Positions 32,985 to 40,897 of a stretch of 40,897 nucleotides of DNA are shown piece by piece (within the stretch, counting starts at the first letter, position 1; each line of letters begins with the position of its first letter). The DNA comes from Candidatus Falkowiibacteriota bacterium (lineage in GTDB: Bacteria > Patescibacteriota > Patescibacteriia > Patescibacteriales > UBA12465). A program made the translations under genes and the position numbers. The notes under the pieces were generated by a model that was not told where the DNA came from, made no database searches, and saw only the letters and a list, made by a program, of their open reading frames with translations. Location: assembly GCA_009995495.1 (NCBI GenBank), contig JAACPL010000006.1, positions 20,055-60,951 of the forward strand. The letters are read 5' to 3'.

Positions 32985-35900
32985 ATGAGTGATTTGGCTT
33001 CAATCCAGAACTTAATAAACCCAAATAACGACGAAGAAAGCGTTACTGGTCTTTTTGCGAGCAAACAAAAAGAAATTAAGCTTAAAGAAATTGAGAAAAA
33101 AGCCAAACAAAAGGCTGACGATCTTAATCTTAGCTATATAAGTCTTAATAACTTTCCTATTAGTCCCGAAGCTCTATCATTAATTGAAGAAGAAGAAGCT
33201 CGAAAAATAGAAGGGCTCTGTTTCTTTTATGATGGAGACAATATTCGACTTGCCTGCCTGCAACCAAGTGAAAAAATAAGAGAAGTTGTGGCTCGCTTAG
33301 AAAAACAGTATTTTTGCCAATCACGAATTTATATAATTTCCCCAACGAGCTTAAATATTGGTCTTGAAGCCTATAAAACTTTACCAAAAATAAAAAAATA
33401 TAGTAGTGGCGTAGAAATAAGTGAAAAAAATCTAGAAAAATTTAAAGAAACTATTTCTAGTTACAAAAGTTTAAATGAAACAATAAATAATGTTAACATC
33501 AGTGATGTTATTACTTTAATTTTGGCAACAGCCTTAAAGCTTCGGGCCAGTGATGTTCATATTGAAGCCGAAGAAAATACTGTTAATGTTCGTTTGCGTC
33601 TTGATGGCGTTTTACAAGACGCGGCTACAATTAAAAAAGATGAATGGGAAAAAATAATTTCTCGTTTAAAGATTCTTTCGGAGGTTAAAATAAATGTTAA
33701 TGATAAACCCCAAGAAGGAAGATTTTCAATCTATCTTAAAGATAAACATCTCGATGTTCGCGCTTCCTTTTTACCAACCGCTTACGGCGAAAGCGTTGTT
33801 ATGCGTGTTCTCGATTCTGAAGCAACAACCATGGACTTTGAAGCTCTTGGTTTGCGCCCTGAATTGCAACCAATTTTAAAAAGAGAAATAGAAAAACCAA
33901 ATGGTTTGATTTTAACGACCGGACCAACTGGTAGCGGTAAAACCACGACTTTATATACAATTTTAAGTAAATTAAATCAGCCAGGAAAAAAAATTGTCAC
34001 CCTTGAAGATCCAATTGAATATCAACTTAAAGGAATTAATCAAAGTCAAGTTGATGAAAAAAATGGTTATAGTTTTTCTGACGGTTTGCGTTCAATTTTA
34101 CGACAAGACCCAAACATTGTTATGGTTGGCGAAATTCGTGATTTAGAAACCGCTGAAATTGCTATTCGCGCTTCTTTAACTGGTCATCTAGTTTTATCAA
34201 CTCTACATACAAATGATGCTGCCGGTGTAATTCCCCGTTTAACCGATATTGGGGTTAAGCCGTATTTTCTCGTTCCCGCAATTAATATTGTTATCGGACA
34301 ACGTCTAATAAGAAAGCTTTGTCCTAATTGTCGTAAAGAGCATGTGCTCTTAAGCGATGAAAGTGAACAAATAAATAAAATTTTAGCAGTCATCTCACCA
34401 AAATCAAACATTAGCCTTCCCGCCCATCTGCCAACAATTTATAAAGTCGGCGAAGGTTGTGAAGCTTGCGGTTTCATCGGTTATAAAGGACGTACCGGAA
34501 TTTACGAAGTTTTTACAATGAATGAAAAAATAAAACAATTAACAATTGATACTGTCCCAGCTTTTAAAATTCTACAACAAGCGATTGAAGATGGAATGAT
34601 TACCATGCTTCAAGACGGAATGTTAAAAGTTTTAGACGGAATAACTTCCTTAGAAGAAGTTTATCGGGTAACTGGTAATTTTGATTATATTAATGAATTA
34701 TACGATATAGTTATTTCACAGACCATGGGTCGCGGCGTTAAATTAAGTGCCGAAGAAATGTTGATGGCTAAAGAAATGGTCACTGATATTACAAAAATAG
34801 CCGCTATAGCAAAAGACACCCCGAGTGATAAATTAATAAACTTAGTTTTGTCATTAGGTCTCACTTCTTTAGCTGGAGATATACATATCGAGCCCACGGA
34901 AAGTTCAGTGAAAATAAGGTTTAGAATTGACGGAGTCTTACACGACATATTTGATTTACCAAAAACAAGTTATCTCCCTCTTTTAGCAGAGGTTAAAATT
35001 TTAGCTGGAGCTGAAACTAATGTTAAAAAAGCAACTTTTGATGGTCGTTTTAGAATTTATACGCCAGAAGAAAAAATTGATTGTCGTTTATCAATTATCT
35101 CTGGCGGTTTTGGTGAAACTATTGTTATCCGTTTACTTTCAAGTTCTGCCGCTAACCTTGAGACAGCCAAACTTGGTATAACTTCGGTTGCCGCCGAAGC
35201 AATGGAACGAGCTCTGAAAAAAACTAAAGGCATCATTATAACAACTGGTCCAACTGGTAGTGGAAAAACGACAACCTTATATGCGATGCTAAATCGTTTA
35301 AACAAACCTGACGTTAAAATTATTACTGTTGAAGATCCAATCGAATATCAATTGCCAGGCATAATGCAAACGCAAATTGATGAAGCTAAAGGTTATACTT
35401 TTATTTCCGCTATGCGATCACTGCTGCGTCAGAATCCAAACATCATGATGATTGGCGAAATTCGTGATTCGGAAACGGCAAAAATTTCAATTGAAGCCGC
35501 CTTAACCGGCCACCTGGTTCTTTCAACTATTCACGCTAATAGTGCCGCCGGAGCAATTTCTCGTTTCGCTGGTTTAGGGCTAGAAAGACAAGCTCTTGCA
35601 AACTCAATTGAATTCGCTATTGGACAACGTTTAGTCCGTCGGCTTTGTCCCCACTGCAAAAAGAAAAGAGCATCTAATCTAGAAGAAGAAACAAAAATTC
35701 GTGACTTATTTAAAACTATAAAAAACAAAGCAATTAGCTTACCAGAAGAAATGATTTTTTATGAAGCTGTTGGTTGTAATGAATGCGGACAAATTGGTTA
35801 TAAGGGACGACTTGGATTATATGAGGCAATAGAAATGACGGCTAATGTAAAGAAAGTTATACAACAAGTCGGTATTACTGATTTTGAAATAGAGGCGGCG

Positions 35901-35996
35901 GCGATTGAAGACGGAACCGTTCCGATGCTTCAAGACGGAATTCTTAAAGCGCTAAACGGAGAAACAAGTTTAGAGGAAATTTTTAGAGTTGTTTAG
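32985..35996 (+). CDS. pilB: PilB/GspE-type assembly ATPase with two complete ATPase cores
   Basis: Type IV pilus/type II secretion motor ATPase, 1003 residues instead of the usual 550-600. Residues 30-165 match the N-terminal MshEN-like domain. Core 1 (about 172-563) has RASDVHIEAEENTVNVRLRL, Walker A GPTGSGKT at 313-320, the Asp box EDPIEYQLKG, Walker B VMVGEIRD at 379-386, the His box GHLVLSTLHTND and zinc cysteines CPNC and CEAC. Core 2 (about 614-1003) repeats all of this: AGDIHIEPTESSVKIRFRID, GPTGSGKT at 755-762, MMIGEIRD at 821-828, GHLVLSTIHANS, CPHC and CNEC. Equivalent motifs are offset by 442 residues. Both sites keep all key residues. A conserved tail, MLQDG-(M/I)-LK, ends each half. 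Only one N-terminal domain is present. Confidence 0.95.
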   Translation: MSDLASIQNLINPNNDEESVTGLFASKQKEIKLKEIEKKAKQKADDLNLSYISLNNFPISPEALSLIEEEEARKIEGLCFFYDGDNIRLACLQPSEKIREVVARLEKQYFCQSRIYIISPTSLNIGLEAYKTLPKIKKYSSGVEISEKNLEKFKETISSYKSLNETINNVNISDVITLILATALKLRASDVHIEAEENTVNVRLRLDGVLQDAATIKKDEWEKIISRLKILSEVKINVNDKPQEGRFSIYLKDKHLDVRASFLPTAYGESVVMRVLDSEATTMDFEALGLRPELQPILKREIEKPNGLILTTGPTGSGKTTTLYTILSKLNQPGKKIVTLEDPIEYQLKGINQSQVDEKNGYSFSDGLRSILRQDPNIVMVGEIRDLETAEIAIRASLTGHLVLSTLHTNDAAGVIPRLTDIGVKPYFLVPAINIVIGQRLIRKLCPNCRKEHVLLSDESEQINKILAVISPKSNISLPAHLPTIYKVGEGCEACGFIGYKGRTGIYEVFTMNEKIKQLTIDTVPAFKILQQAIEDGMITMLQDGMLKVLDGITSLEEVYRVTGNFDYINELYDIVISQTMGRGVKLSAEEMLMAKEMVTDITKIAAIAKDTPSDKLINLVLSLGLTSLAGDIHIEPTESSVKIRFRIDGVLHDIFDLPKTSYLPLLAEVKILAGAETNVKKATFDGRFRIYTPEEKIDCRLSIISGGFGETIVIRLLSSSAANLETAKLGITSVAAEAMERALKKTKGIIITTGPTGSGKTTTLYAMLNRLNKPDVKIITVEDPIEYQLPGIMQTQIDEAKGYTFISAMRSLLRQNPNIMMIGEIRDSETAKISIEAALTGHLVLSTIHANSAAGAISRFAGLGLERQALANSIEFAIGQRLVRRLCPHCKKKRASNLEEETKIRDLFKTIKNKAISLPEEMIFYEAVGCNECGQIGYKGRLGLYEAIEMTANVKKVIQQVGITDFEIEAAAIEDGTVPMLQDGILKALNGETSLEEIFRVV

Positions 35997-36015
35997 GTTT
36001 AGGTTTAGGTTTAGG
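35992..36015 (+). repeat. (TTTAGG)4 microsatellite at the pilB stop codon
   Basis: Four perfect TTTAGG units begin in the last codons of the PilB-like gene; the first unit supplies its TAG stop. Slippage here would alter the spacing to the next gene but not the stop. Confidence 0.9.
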
Positions 36016-36048
36016 CTTAAAATTTTATAGAAAATTAAAAATAAAAAA

Positions 36049-36624
36049 ATGTTTAATCAAAAATTTCTGGCTGGATTAAAAACTTCTTACCAAGAAGCTA
36101 ATTCCGAAAGACGTCAAATAATTAGTGCTTCTAATAATATTTTGTTTGAGGCTAAGAAAACAATTTTTGCGCTCCAAAAATCTGATTTCAAAAAAGCGGA
36201 AAGCAATTTAAAAGAAATGGAAGCAGATTTTTTGGCGCTAGAAAAAAAATTTAGCCCTAATCGCTTAAATAAAGAAGGAGCTTTTAAAGCAGCAGCTGAG
36301 GAATATATGGAGGCAAAAACTTTTTTCTTAATTATCAAGGATAAAAAAATTGAGGAAGTTAAAGGTTTAAATTTTGACTATGAGGCCTATCTTGGCGGAG
36401 TTTGTGATATGATTGGCGAACTTGTTCGCTATGCGACCAATCAAGCGGCCCAAGGAAGATTTGCCGTTGTTGCTAAGGTTAAGAAAAAAGCCGAAGTAAT
36501 TATGGAAGATTTAGCTGACTTTGATATGACTAGCTATTTACGAACAAAATACGACCAAGCCAGGGGACATTTACGCAAGCTTGAACAAATGGCTTATGAA
36601 ATAAAGTTGAGAGGGAGAAAATAA
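36049..36624 (+). CDS. Translin-family-like helical protein
   Basis: The 191-residue all-helical protein resembles translin/TRAX proteins, which form rings that bind or cut RNA. The best match is YEAYLGGVCDMIGELVRYAT, with the E-x-Y-x-x-G-x-x-D-x-x-GEL-x-R pattern, and the C-terminal helix GHLRKLEQMAYEIKLR. The N-terminal half has Lys/Glu-rich helices with DFLALEKKFSPNR. Translin-like proteins are best known in eukaryotes and archaea. The acidic residues that make the catalytic site in TRAX cannot be assigned by eye. It lies in the pilB operon, 52 bases after pilB and 15 before the phosphoesterase. Confidence 0.6.
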   Translation: MFNQKFLAGLKTSYQEANSERRQIISASNNILFEAKKTIFALQKSDFKKAESNLKEMEADFLALEKKFSPNRLNKEGAFKAAAEEYMEAKTFFLIIKDKKIEEVKGLNFDYEAYLGGVCDMIGELVRYATNQAAQGRFAVVAKVKKKAEVIMEDLADFDMTSYLRTKYDQARGHLRKLEQMAYEIKLRGRK

Positions 36625-36639
36625 ATTAGAAAATAGAAA

Positions 36640-37128
36640 ATGTTAATCGCAATAATTTCCGACAGCCACGACAATTTAGATAATCTAAAAAAATTTATCA
36701 ACTGGAGCCTGGAAAATAAAATAGAAAAAATAATTTGTCTGGGTGATGTTTGTAAAATTGAAACGATAAAATATCTCGCCCTTAGTTTTTTGGGAGAGAT
36801 TTTTTTAGTTAGAGGTAATGCTTGTTTATACGAGGCAAGCGAGTTAAAAAAATATCAAAATATTAAATATTACGGGGAAATTGGCCAAGAAATTATCGAC
36901 GGCTTAAAAATCGCCTTCGTTCATGAACCGGAAAAAATTAAGAAATTAATTGAGTATAATCTGGATTTCGTCTTCTATGGACACACTCACAAGCCTTGGC
37001 TTGAAAAGAATGGCGAGACTTTAGTTGCTAATCCGGGAACACTGGGCGGAGTTTATTATCAAGCGACTTTTGCCCTACTTAATACGGAAACAAAGAAGCT
37101 TGAACTTAAGTTGTTGGGGAGTTTGTGA
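36640..37128 (+). CDS. YfcE/MJ0936-type metallophosphoesterase
   Basis: Small calcineurin-like phosphoesterase of 162 residues. Metal-binding motifs in order: IISDSHDNLDNL (D-x-H), CLGDVCK (GD), VRGNACLYE (GN, where the family often has GNCD), VHEPEKIKK, FYGHTHKPW (GHTH), and the closing LVANPGTLGG. All six metal-ligand positions appear present, so activity on a phosphodiester such as a nucleotide is expected. The substrate is unknown. It ends in TGA. It is cotranscribed with the translin-like gene upstream; the pairing of a possible RNA-binding protein with a phosphodiesterase is suggestive but not evidence. Confidence 0.88.
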   Translation: MLIAIISDSHDNLDNLKKFINWSLENKIEKIICLGDVCKIETIKYLALSFLGEIFLVRGNACLYEASELKKYQNIKYYGEIGQEIIDGLKIAFVHEPEKIKKLIEYNLDFVFYGHTHKPWLEKNGETLVANPGTLGGVYYQATFALLNTETKKLELKLLGSL

Positions 37129-37170
37129 AGGAATATGTTAAACTTAGAATAAAATTATTAAATTAATTGT

Positions 37171-37737
37171 ATGAAGTATCTAATTATGACCGTTGGCAAA
37201 ACTCATTCTGGTAAAACAACTTTTGGAAAGAGCTTGGCTAAAAAAATAAAAACCAATTGTTTAATAGACACCGATGAAATTGCGGAATTTTTAAAAGATA
37301 ATTATGGCAATCTATATAATGGAGATTTTTTAAATAATTCTAACGAGCTAGCCCCCGCTTTCTTTTTAAAAAAACAAATTGCTCATACTATTTTTGAAGC
37401 CGCTTTCAAAACAAATTTATTAATCATTTCTACAAGTGCAAACTCTACTAAAAACCTAAGAAAAGGCTTGGTTACTTTATCTAAAAAAAATAAACGCAGA
37501 GTAATAATGGTTTATTTTAATTTAGCGGAAAAAACTTTATTAGAGAGAATAGAAAACAGTAAAAGATCTAAAAAATGTCTATATCATTCTAAAAATTTTA
37601 AAGATTTACTTTTAAACAAACAATCAATTAGGTTTGAGGAGCCAAATAAAAATGAAGCTGATTATTTTTTTGAAATAAATAAAGCTGCTGACGATAAAAA
37701 AGTTTTCAAAGAAATATTAAAATTAATTTCTTGTTAA
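37171..37737 (+). CDS. P-loop kinase (AAA_33-like)
   Basis: The 188-residue protein begins with a P-loop, TVGKTHSGKTTFGKSLA (GxxxxGKT), followed by the substrate-binding CLIDTDEIAEFLKDNYGN, Walker B-like LLIISTSAN and a lid with ERIENSKRSKK. This is the layout of small-molecule and nucleic-acid-end kinases of the AAA_33/zeta-toxin-like group. No antitoxin-like gene is next to it, so a toxin role is not favoured. The substrate is not recognised. It is the last gene of the plus operon, 42 bases after the phosphoesterase. It has unusually many Lys and Asn codons even for this window. Confidence 0.72.
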   Translation: MKYLIMTVGKTHSGKTTFGKSLAKKIKTNCLIDTDEIAEFLKDNYGNLYNGDFLNNSNELAPAFFLKKQIAHTIFEAAFKTNLLIISTSANSTKNLRKGLVTLSKKNKRRVIMVYFNLAEKTLLERIENSKRSKKCLYHSKNFKDLLLNKQSIRFEEPNKNEADYFFEINKAADDKKVFKEILKLISC

Positions 37738-38087
37738 TTTTGTGTAAATAAAAAGACCAATTCCCAAAACTTTTATCTCCCTTATCCTGATTCGGACAGG
37801 GGTCTTATTTCTCTTGACCTGCTCACGAACGAAGTGAGCTGAGAAGGTCCGCTAGGGATTTTTATGAAAAAATCCCATTCGCTCAGAAATAAACCCCTGC
37901 TCCTCATTAACTAAGTAAGATATCCGCCTTCGCTAAAGCTACGGCGGACAAGTTGGCTGGCGACTAAAAGCTTAACTTTTCTAAAGATCTCGCTTGCTAA
38001 TATAGAATGAAATAAGTGAAAAAATTTTATGCCTTGTCTAAAACTTATTTTTTGTTAAAATTAATTAAGATTTGGAATAGAATTTAA
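37738..38087. other. Non-coding stretch rich in inverted repeats, candidate structured RNA or repeat element
   Basis: No gene is seen in these 350 bases. An outer stem (AGGGGTCTTATTTCT at 37798-37812 with AGAAATAAACCCCT at 37885-37898, one bulged base) encloses two hairpins. The first is GACCT-GCTCAC-GAACGAA-GTGAGC-TGAGA-AGGTC (37816-37849). The second is GGGATTTTT-ATGA-AAAAATCCC (37855-37876). Together they form a three-way junction. A separate palindrome, TCCGCC(14)GGCGGA, follows at 37923-37948 with GCTAAAGC inside. The elements have higher GC than the flanking DNA. I do not recognise a known RNA family; intergenic repeats of this look may recur in related genomes, which I cannot test here. 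Confidence 0.5.
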
Positions 38088-38315
38088 GAAACAAAGTTTG
38101 GCGAGTATTCTCAGTACTGTCACTTGGCAAAAAATTCTGTAGCCAATAAAGGCCTAAAGCTTTATGATTTTGTTAAGAAAGGACAACCAATCGCCCTCGT
38201 TGGTAAAACTGGATACACCGATCGTGACCACTTACATTTTGTGGTCTTGCGCTTTGAAAGATTACTCAATATGCCCTGGGACTATCATAGTCTTGAAGTA
38301 AAATTTGAGGAATAA
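38088..38315 (+). pseudogene. C-terminal remnant of an M23 (LytM-type) peptidase
   Basis: The open frame begins after a TAA at 38085 and has no good start; the track uses an internal TTG at 38124. It encodes FGEYSQYCHLAKNSV, LYDFVKKGQPIALVGKTGY and DHLHFVVLRFE, which are the last strands of the M23 domain including the HLHF metal/catalytic motif. The upstream part with the first zinc ligands (H-x(3)-D) and any signal peptide is missing. The remnant keeps a good terminator at 38326-38350. It probably derives from a cell-wall endopeptidase gene cut by deletion or rearrangement; the folded DNA immediately upstream may mark the break. Confidence 0.72.
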
Positions 38316-38325
38316 TAAAAAAGTA

Positions 38326-38350
38326 GGAAGTCAAAACGACTTCCTTTTTT
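38326..38350 (+). terminator. Bidirectional terminator between the M23 remnant and uvrA
   Basis: GGAAGTC-AAAAC-GACTTCC followed by TTTTTT on the plus strand. The minus strand also has a T run (TACTTTTTT) after the stem, so it can end uvrA transcription as well. Confidence 0.85.
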
Positions 38351-38379
38351 ATTACTTTTTTTTACTTTAAACATCCCCA

Positions 38380-40897
38380 CTAAACCATCTCCCTTAAATA
38401 CTTCCCCGTAAAACTTTTCTTTTCCCGAGCGACTTCCTTGGGATTGCCGACGGCAACAATTTCTCCGCCCCCTTCTCCGCCATCTGGCCCTAAATCAATA
38501 ATCCAATCAACCGAGCGAATAACTTCTAAATTATGTTCAATAATCAAAACTGTATTACCACAATCAACTAGCATATTTAAAACTTTAAGCAAGCGTTCAA
38601 TATCTTCAAAATGCAAACCAGTGGTTGGCTCGTCAAGAATGTACAAAGTTTTTCCAGTTGAGCGTCTTGATAATTCGGTCGCTAATTTTATTCTTTGAGC
38701 CTCACCACCAGAAAAAGTTGTGGCGCTCTGACCAAGCTTAATATAACCAAGACCAACTTCGTTTAAAGTTTTTAATTTTTGACTTATTTGCGGATGATCG
38801 TTAAAGAAAAGTTCCGCCTCGCTCACCGTCATCTCTAAAACTTCAAAAATATTTTTTTCCTTGTATTTTATCGCTAAAATTTCTGGTTTAAATTTTTGAC
38901 CATCACAAAGTTCACACTTTAAATAAACATCAGCTAAAAATTGCATCTCAACTTTAATTGAACCGTCCCCCGAACAATTTTCACAACGACCTCCCGGCAC
39001 ATTAAAAGAAAAATGACCCGGACCAAAACCCTTAACCCTTGCTTCCGGTAAAGAAGCATAAAGATCACGAACAAAAGAAAAAATTCCAGTATAGGTCGCT
39101 GGATTTGAGCGCGGTGTGCGCCCTATTGGGCTTTGATCGATGTCGATCACTTTGTCACACAGCTCCAAACCCGTGATCTCACGCAGTTTTCCATTGATCT
39201 GCAAACTGGCACGATTGAGTTTATTGGCCGCCATGGGATACAGCGTGTCATTGATAAGGCTAGATTTACCCGAACCCGAAACACCGGTGATGCAGGTCGT
39301 TAAACCTAGAGGAATGCGAACGTCAACGTTTTGCAAATTATTACAAGTGACTCCTTTTAGATGAATAACCCGCGCATCATCGAAGGGTATACGCGTTTTA
39401 GGCACGGCAATGGATTGCTTCCCCGATAGATACTGGCCAGTAAGAGAATCTTCATTGTCAATAATCGCCTGCGGGGAGCCAAAGGCGACAATCTCACCAC
39501 CATGGACTCCCGCCCCCGGCCCGATATCAAGCACATAATCCGCCATGCGAATGGCTTCCTCATCATGTTCAACCACGATAACGGTGTTGCCTAAATCACG
39601 CAAATGCAGCAATGTTTTCAACAAGCGATCATTATCACGCTGATGCAAACCAATGGACGGCTCATCAAGAATATACATCACCCCCACGAGTCCTGAGCCA
39701 ATCTGGCTGGCAAGCCGAATGCGTTGTGCCTCGCCGCCTGATAAGGTTTCAGCACTGCGGGTCAGTGATAAATAATCCAAACCCACATTCACCAGAAAGC
39801 CCAAACGCTCGACAATTTCCTTGTTAATCTTTTCGGCAATCTCGCCGCGATAACCTGTTAACTTTAGTTGTTTAAAAAAGGCGTATGATTGATCGATAGA
39901 GTAGGCCGCGATTTCAGGCAAATTTTTGCCATCAATAAAGACGTGACGTGCGGCTTCACGCAAACGCGCGCCATGGCAAGACTGACAAGGACGCGTAGCC
40001 AAATATTTTGCCAACTCTTCGCGAACCGTAGCCGAATCAGACTCACGATACCGTCGCTGCATATTGGGGATGATGCCCTCAAACGGATGTTTTTTTAACA
40101 ACATGCCACCATGGGGACGCTGGTAGTGAAACTCAATGACGTCCTGACCGCTGCCATAAAGCACCCGCTCGCGAACATCTTCCGGTAAGTCGCAAAAAGC
40201 GTCATCAATAGAAAAGTGATAATGGCTGGCTAAAGATTCCAACAAGGTATAATAATAATTTGTTCGCCTATCCCAACCACGAATAGCGCCATCAGCAAGA
40301 CTCAGCGTCTCATCATGCACGACGCGTGCAGGATCGAAAAACTGATCCACCCCCAGACCATCACATTCAGGACAGGCACCGACCGGATTATTAAACGAAA
40401 ACAGACGTGGCTCGAGTTCACTCAAACTATAACCACATTTGGCACAAGCAAATTTGGACGAAAACACGGTATCAGGAAACGCACCATCTACTGCCGCCAC
40501 GACCACCAAACCATCGGCGAGATTGAGCGCGTTCTCAAACGATTCACTAAGGCGCGGCGCCAAATCCGCACGTACTTTAAAGCGGTCAACCACCACGTCT
40601 ATCGTATGTTTTTGCCGAAGATTTAATTTAGGGGGATCATCGAGCTCATATATTTCACCATCAATTCGGGCGCGCACATAGCCGCGCGCCTGTAATTGTT
40701 GCAGCAACTGCACATGTTCGCCTTTGCGATCCCTCACCACCGGCGCCAGGATCATCGCCTTACTCTCCGCCGGCAATGCCAACACTTGATCCACCATCTG
40801 GCTAATCGTTTGCGCATGCAAACTGACACCATGCTGCGGGCAACGTGGCTCCCCTACGCGGGCGAATAACAACCGCAAATAGTCATAAATTTCCGTG
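38380..40897 (-). CDS. uvrA: Excinuclease ABC subunit A (UvrA), partial at the 5' end and compositionally mosaic
   Basis: Damage-recognition ATPase of nucleotide excision repair. The frame is open through base 40897 ([20 protein letters not shown]), so about the first 100 residues are outside the window; the track start at 40878 is an internal TTG. Seen: the first zinc module [20 protein letters not shown] with CPECDGLG; signature [16 protein letters not shown]; Walker [18 protein letters not shown]; second Walker [11 protein letters not shown]; second zinc module CENCSGDGS with CELCDG; second signature [16 protein letters not shown] and [16 protein letters not shown]. The part coded by 39110-40897 is GC-rich (35 of 60 bases in 40681-40740) and very close to gammaproteobacterial UvrA. 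The part coded by 38380-39090 is AT-rich and Lys/Glu/Asn-rich like the rest of the window. Confidence 0.95.
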   Translation of the reverse strand, partial: TEIYDYLRLLFARVGEPRCPQHGVSLHAQTISQMVDQVLALPAESKAMILAPVVRDRKGEHVQLLQQLQARGYVRARIDGEIYELDDPPKLNLRQKHTIDVVVDRFKVRADLAPRLSESFENALNLADGLVVVAAVDGAFPDTVFSSKFACAKCGYSLSELEPRLFSFNNPVGACPECDGLGVDQFFDPARVVHDETLSLADGAIRGWDRRTNYYYTLLESLASHYHFSIDDAFCDLPEDVRERVLYGSGQDVIEFHYQRPHGGMLLKKHPFEGIIPNMQRRYRESDSATVREELAKYLATRPCQSCHGARLREAARHVFIDGKNLPEIAAYSIDQSYAFFKQLKLTGYRGEIAEKINKEIVERLGFLVNVGLDYLSLTRSAETLSGGEAQRIRLASQIGSGLVGVMYILDEPSIGLHQRDNDRLLKTLLHLRDLGNTVIVVEHDEEAIRMADYVLDIGPGAGVHGGEIVAFGSPQAIIDNEDSLTGQYLSGKQSIAVPKTRIPFDDARVIHLKGVTCNNLQNVDVRIPLGLTTCITGVSGSGKSSLINDTLYPMAANKLNRASLQINGKLREITGLELCDKVIDIDQSPIGRTPRSNPATYTGIFSFVRDLYASLPEARVKGFGPGHFSFNVPGGRCENCSGDGSIKVEMQFLADVYLKCELCDGQKFKPEILAIKYKEKNIFEVLEMTVSEAELFFNDHPQISQKLKTLNEVGLGYIKLGQSATTFSGGEAQRIKLATELSRRSTGKTLYILDEPTTGLHFEDIERLLKVLNMLVDCGNTVLIIEHNLEVIRSVDWIIDLGPDGGEGGGEIVAVGNPKEVAREKKSFTGKYLREMV
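39085..39115. other. Composition and phylogenetic breakpoint inside uvrA
   Basis: The switch from AT-rich to GC-rich DNA falls in the codons for [16 protein letters not shown], one of the most conserved UvrA stretches. The reading frame is kept across it. A join at a conserved word is what a metagenome assembler chimera would produce; homologous recombination would look the same. Confidence 0.7.

Noticed and set aside
35992-36015. TTTAGG tract as a telomere-like end
   Set aside because: Only four units, internal, and overlapping a stop codon within a bacterial operon.
37171-37737. P-loop protein as a zeta-type toxin
   Set aside because: No small antitoxin gene is adjacent and the gene is the tail of a longer operon; a general kinase reading is safer.
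39140-40681. Several plus-strand ORFs opposite uvrA
   Set aside because: They are antisense shadows of the GC-rich uvrA frame.

Overview
The window reads as a contig from an AT-rich bacterium of the Candidate Phyla Radiation (Patescibacteria, Parcubacteria-like). The reasons are: AT-rich DNA with Lys/Ile/Asn-rich proteins; two huge surface proteins that begin with the triple-hydrophobic N-terminus of the pilin-like proteins common in that group; a small S21 protein; a Lys/Ala/Pro histone-like protein; a short RelA/SpoT enzyme; and leaders that mostly lack a Shine-Dalgarno sequence. TGA serves as an ordinary stop (17640, 37128), so the glycine code of Gracilibacteria/Absconditabacteria does not apply. 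No rRNA, tRNA, CRISPR array, transposase or prophage was recognised. Both window edges cut genes.

Layout. 1-6222 (-): two tandem paralogous membrane-anchored surface proteins, IPT/TIG- or Ig-like and cysteine-rich; the first runs off the left edge and is absent from the ORF track. 6313-7782 (+): RelA/SpoT enzyme. 7783-8654: an 870-base gap that is not empty; it holds a long inverted repeat, a strong minus promoter, a disrupted small membrane-protein gene and two terminators. 8655-10963 (-): lepB-hisS-rpsU operon. 11012-16409 (-): M16 peptidase, UvrD-like helicase-nuclease, ruvB. 16545-17640 (+): radC and a small unknown. 17577-25962 (-): metallo-hydrolase, ndk, Cys-tailed membrane protein, gyrA, mscL, rmuC, nucleotidyltransferase, O-antigen-ligase-like protein. 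26000-27175 (-): an insulated single-gene cassette for a secreted protein of higher GC. 27165-28622 (-): ComEC-like nuclease/hydrolase and the histone-like gene. 28714-31841 (-): argS-glyS. 31907-37737 (+): membrane protein, a double-headed PilB ATPase, translin-like protein, phosphoesterase, P-loop kinase. 37740-38350: folded non-coding DNA and a decayed M23 peptidase. 38380-40897 (-): uvrA, partial.

Most striking points: (1) the PilB-like protein of 1003 residues carries two complete ATPase cores in one chain, so three chains would build a six-site ring; (2) uvrA is a mosaic, with the C-terminal part AT-rich like the contig and the N-terminal part GC-rich and closely gammaproteobacterial in sequence, switching at a conserved motif near 39.1 kb. 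An assembly chimera is the first explanation to exclude; (3) a recurrent extended -10 promoter, TATGNTATAAT, can be read at several gene starts and helps to fix starts and operon borders; (4) strong Shine-Dalgarno sequences stand before only three genes.

Functionally the window combines cell-surface and type IV pilus machinery (pilin-like adhesins, PilB, signal peptidase, O-antigen ligase, ComEC-like protein), DNA repair and topology (uvrA, ruvB, radC, rmuC, helicase-nuclease, gyrA), translation (hisS, glyS, argS, rpsU) and stress response (RelA/SpoT, MscL).
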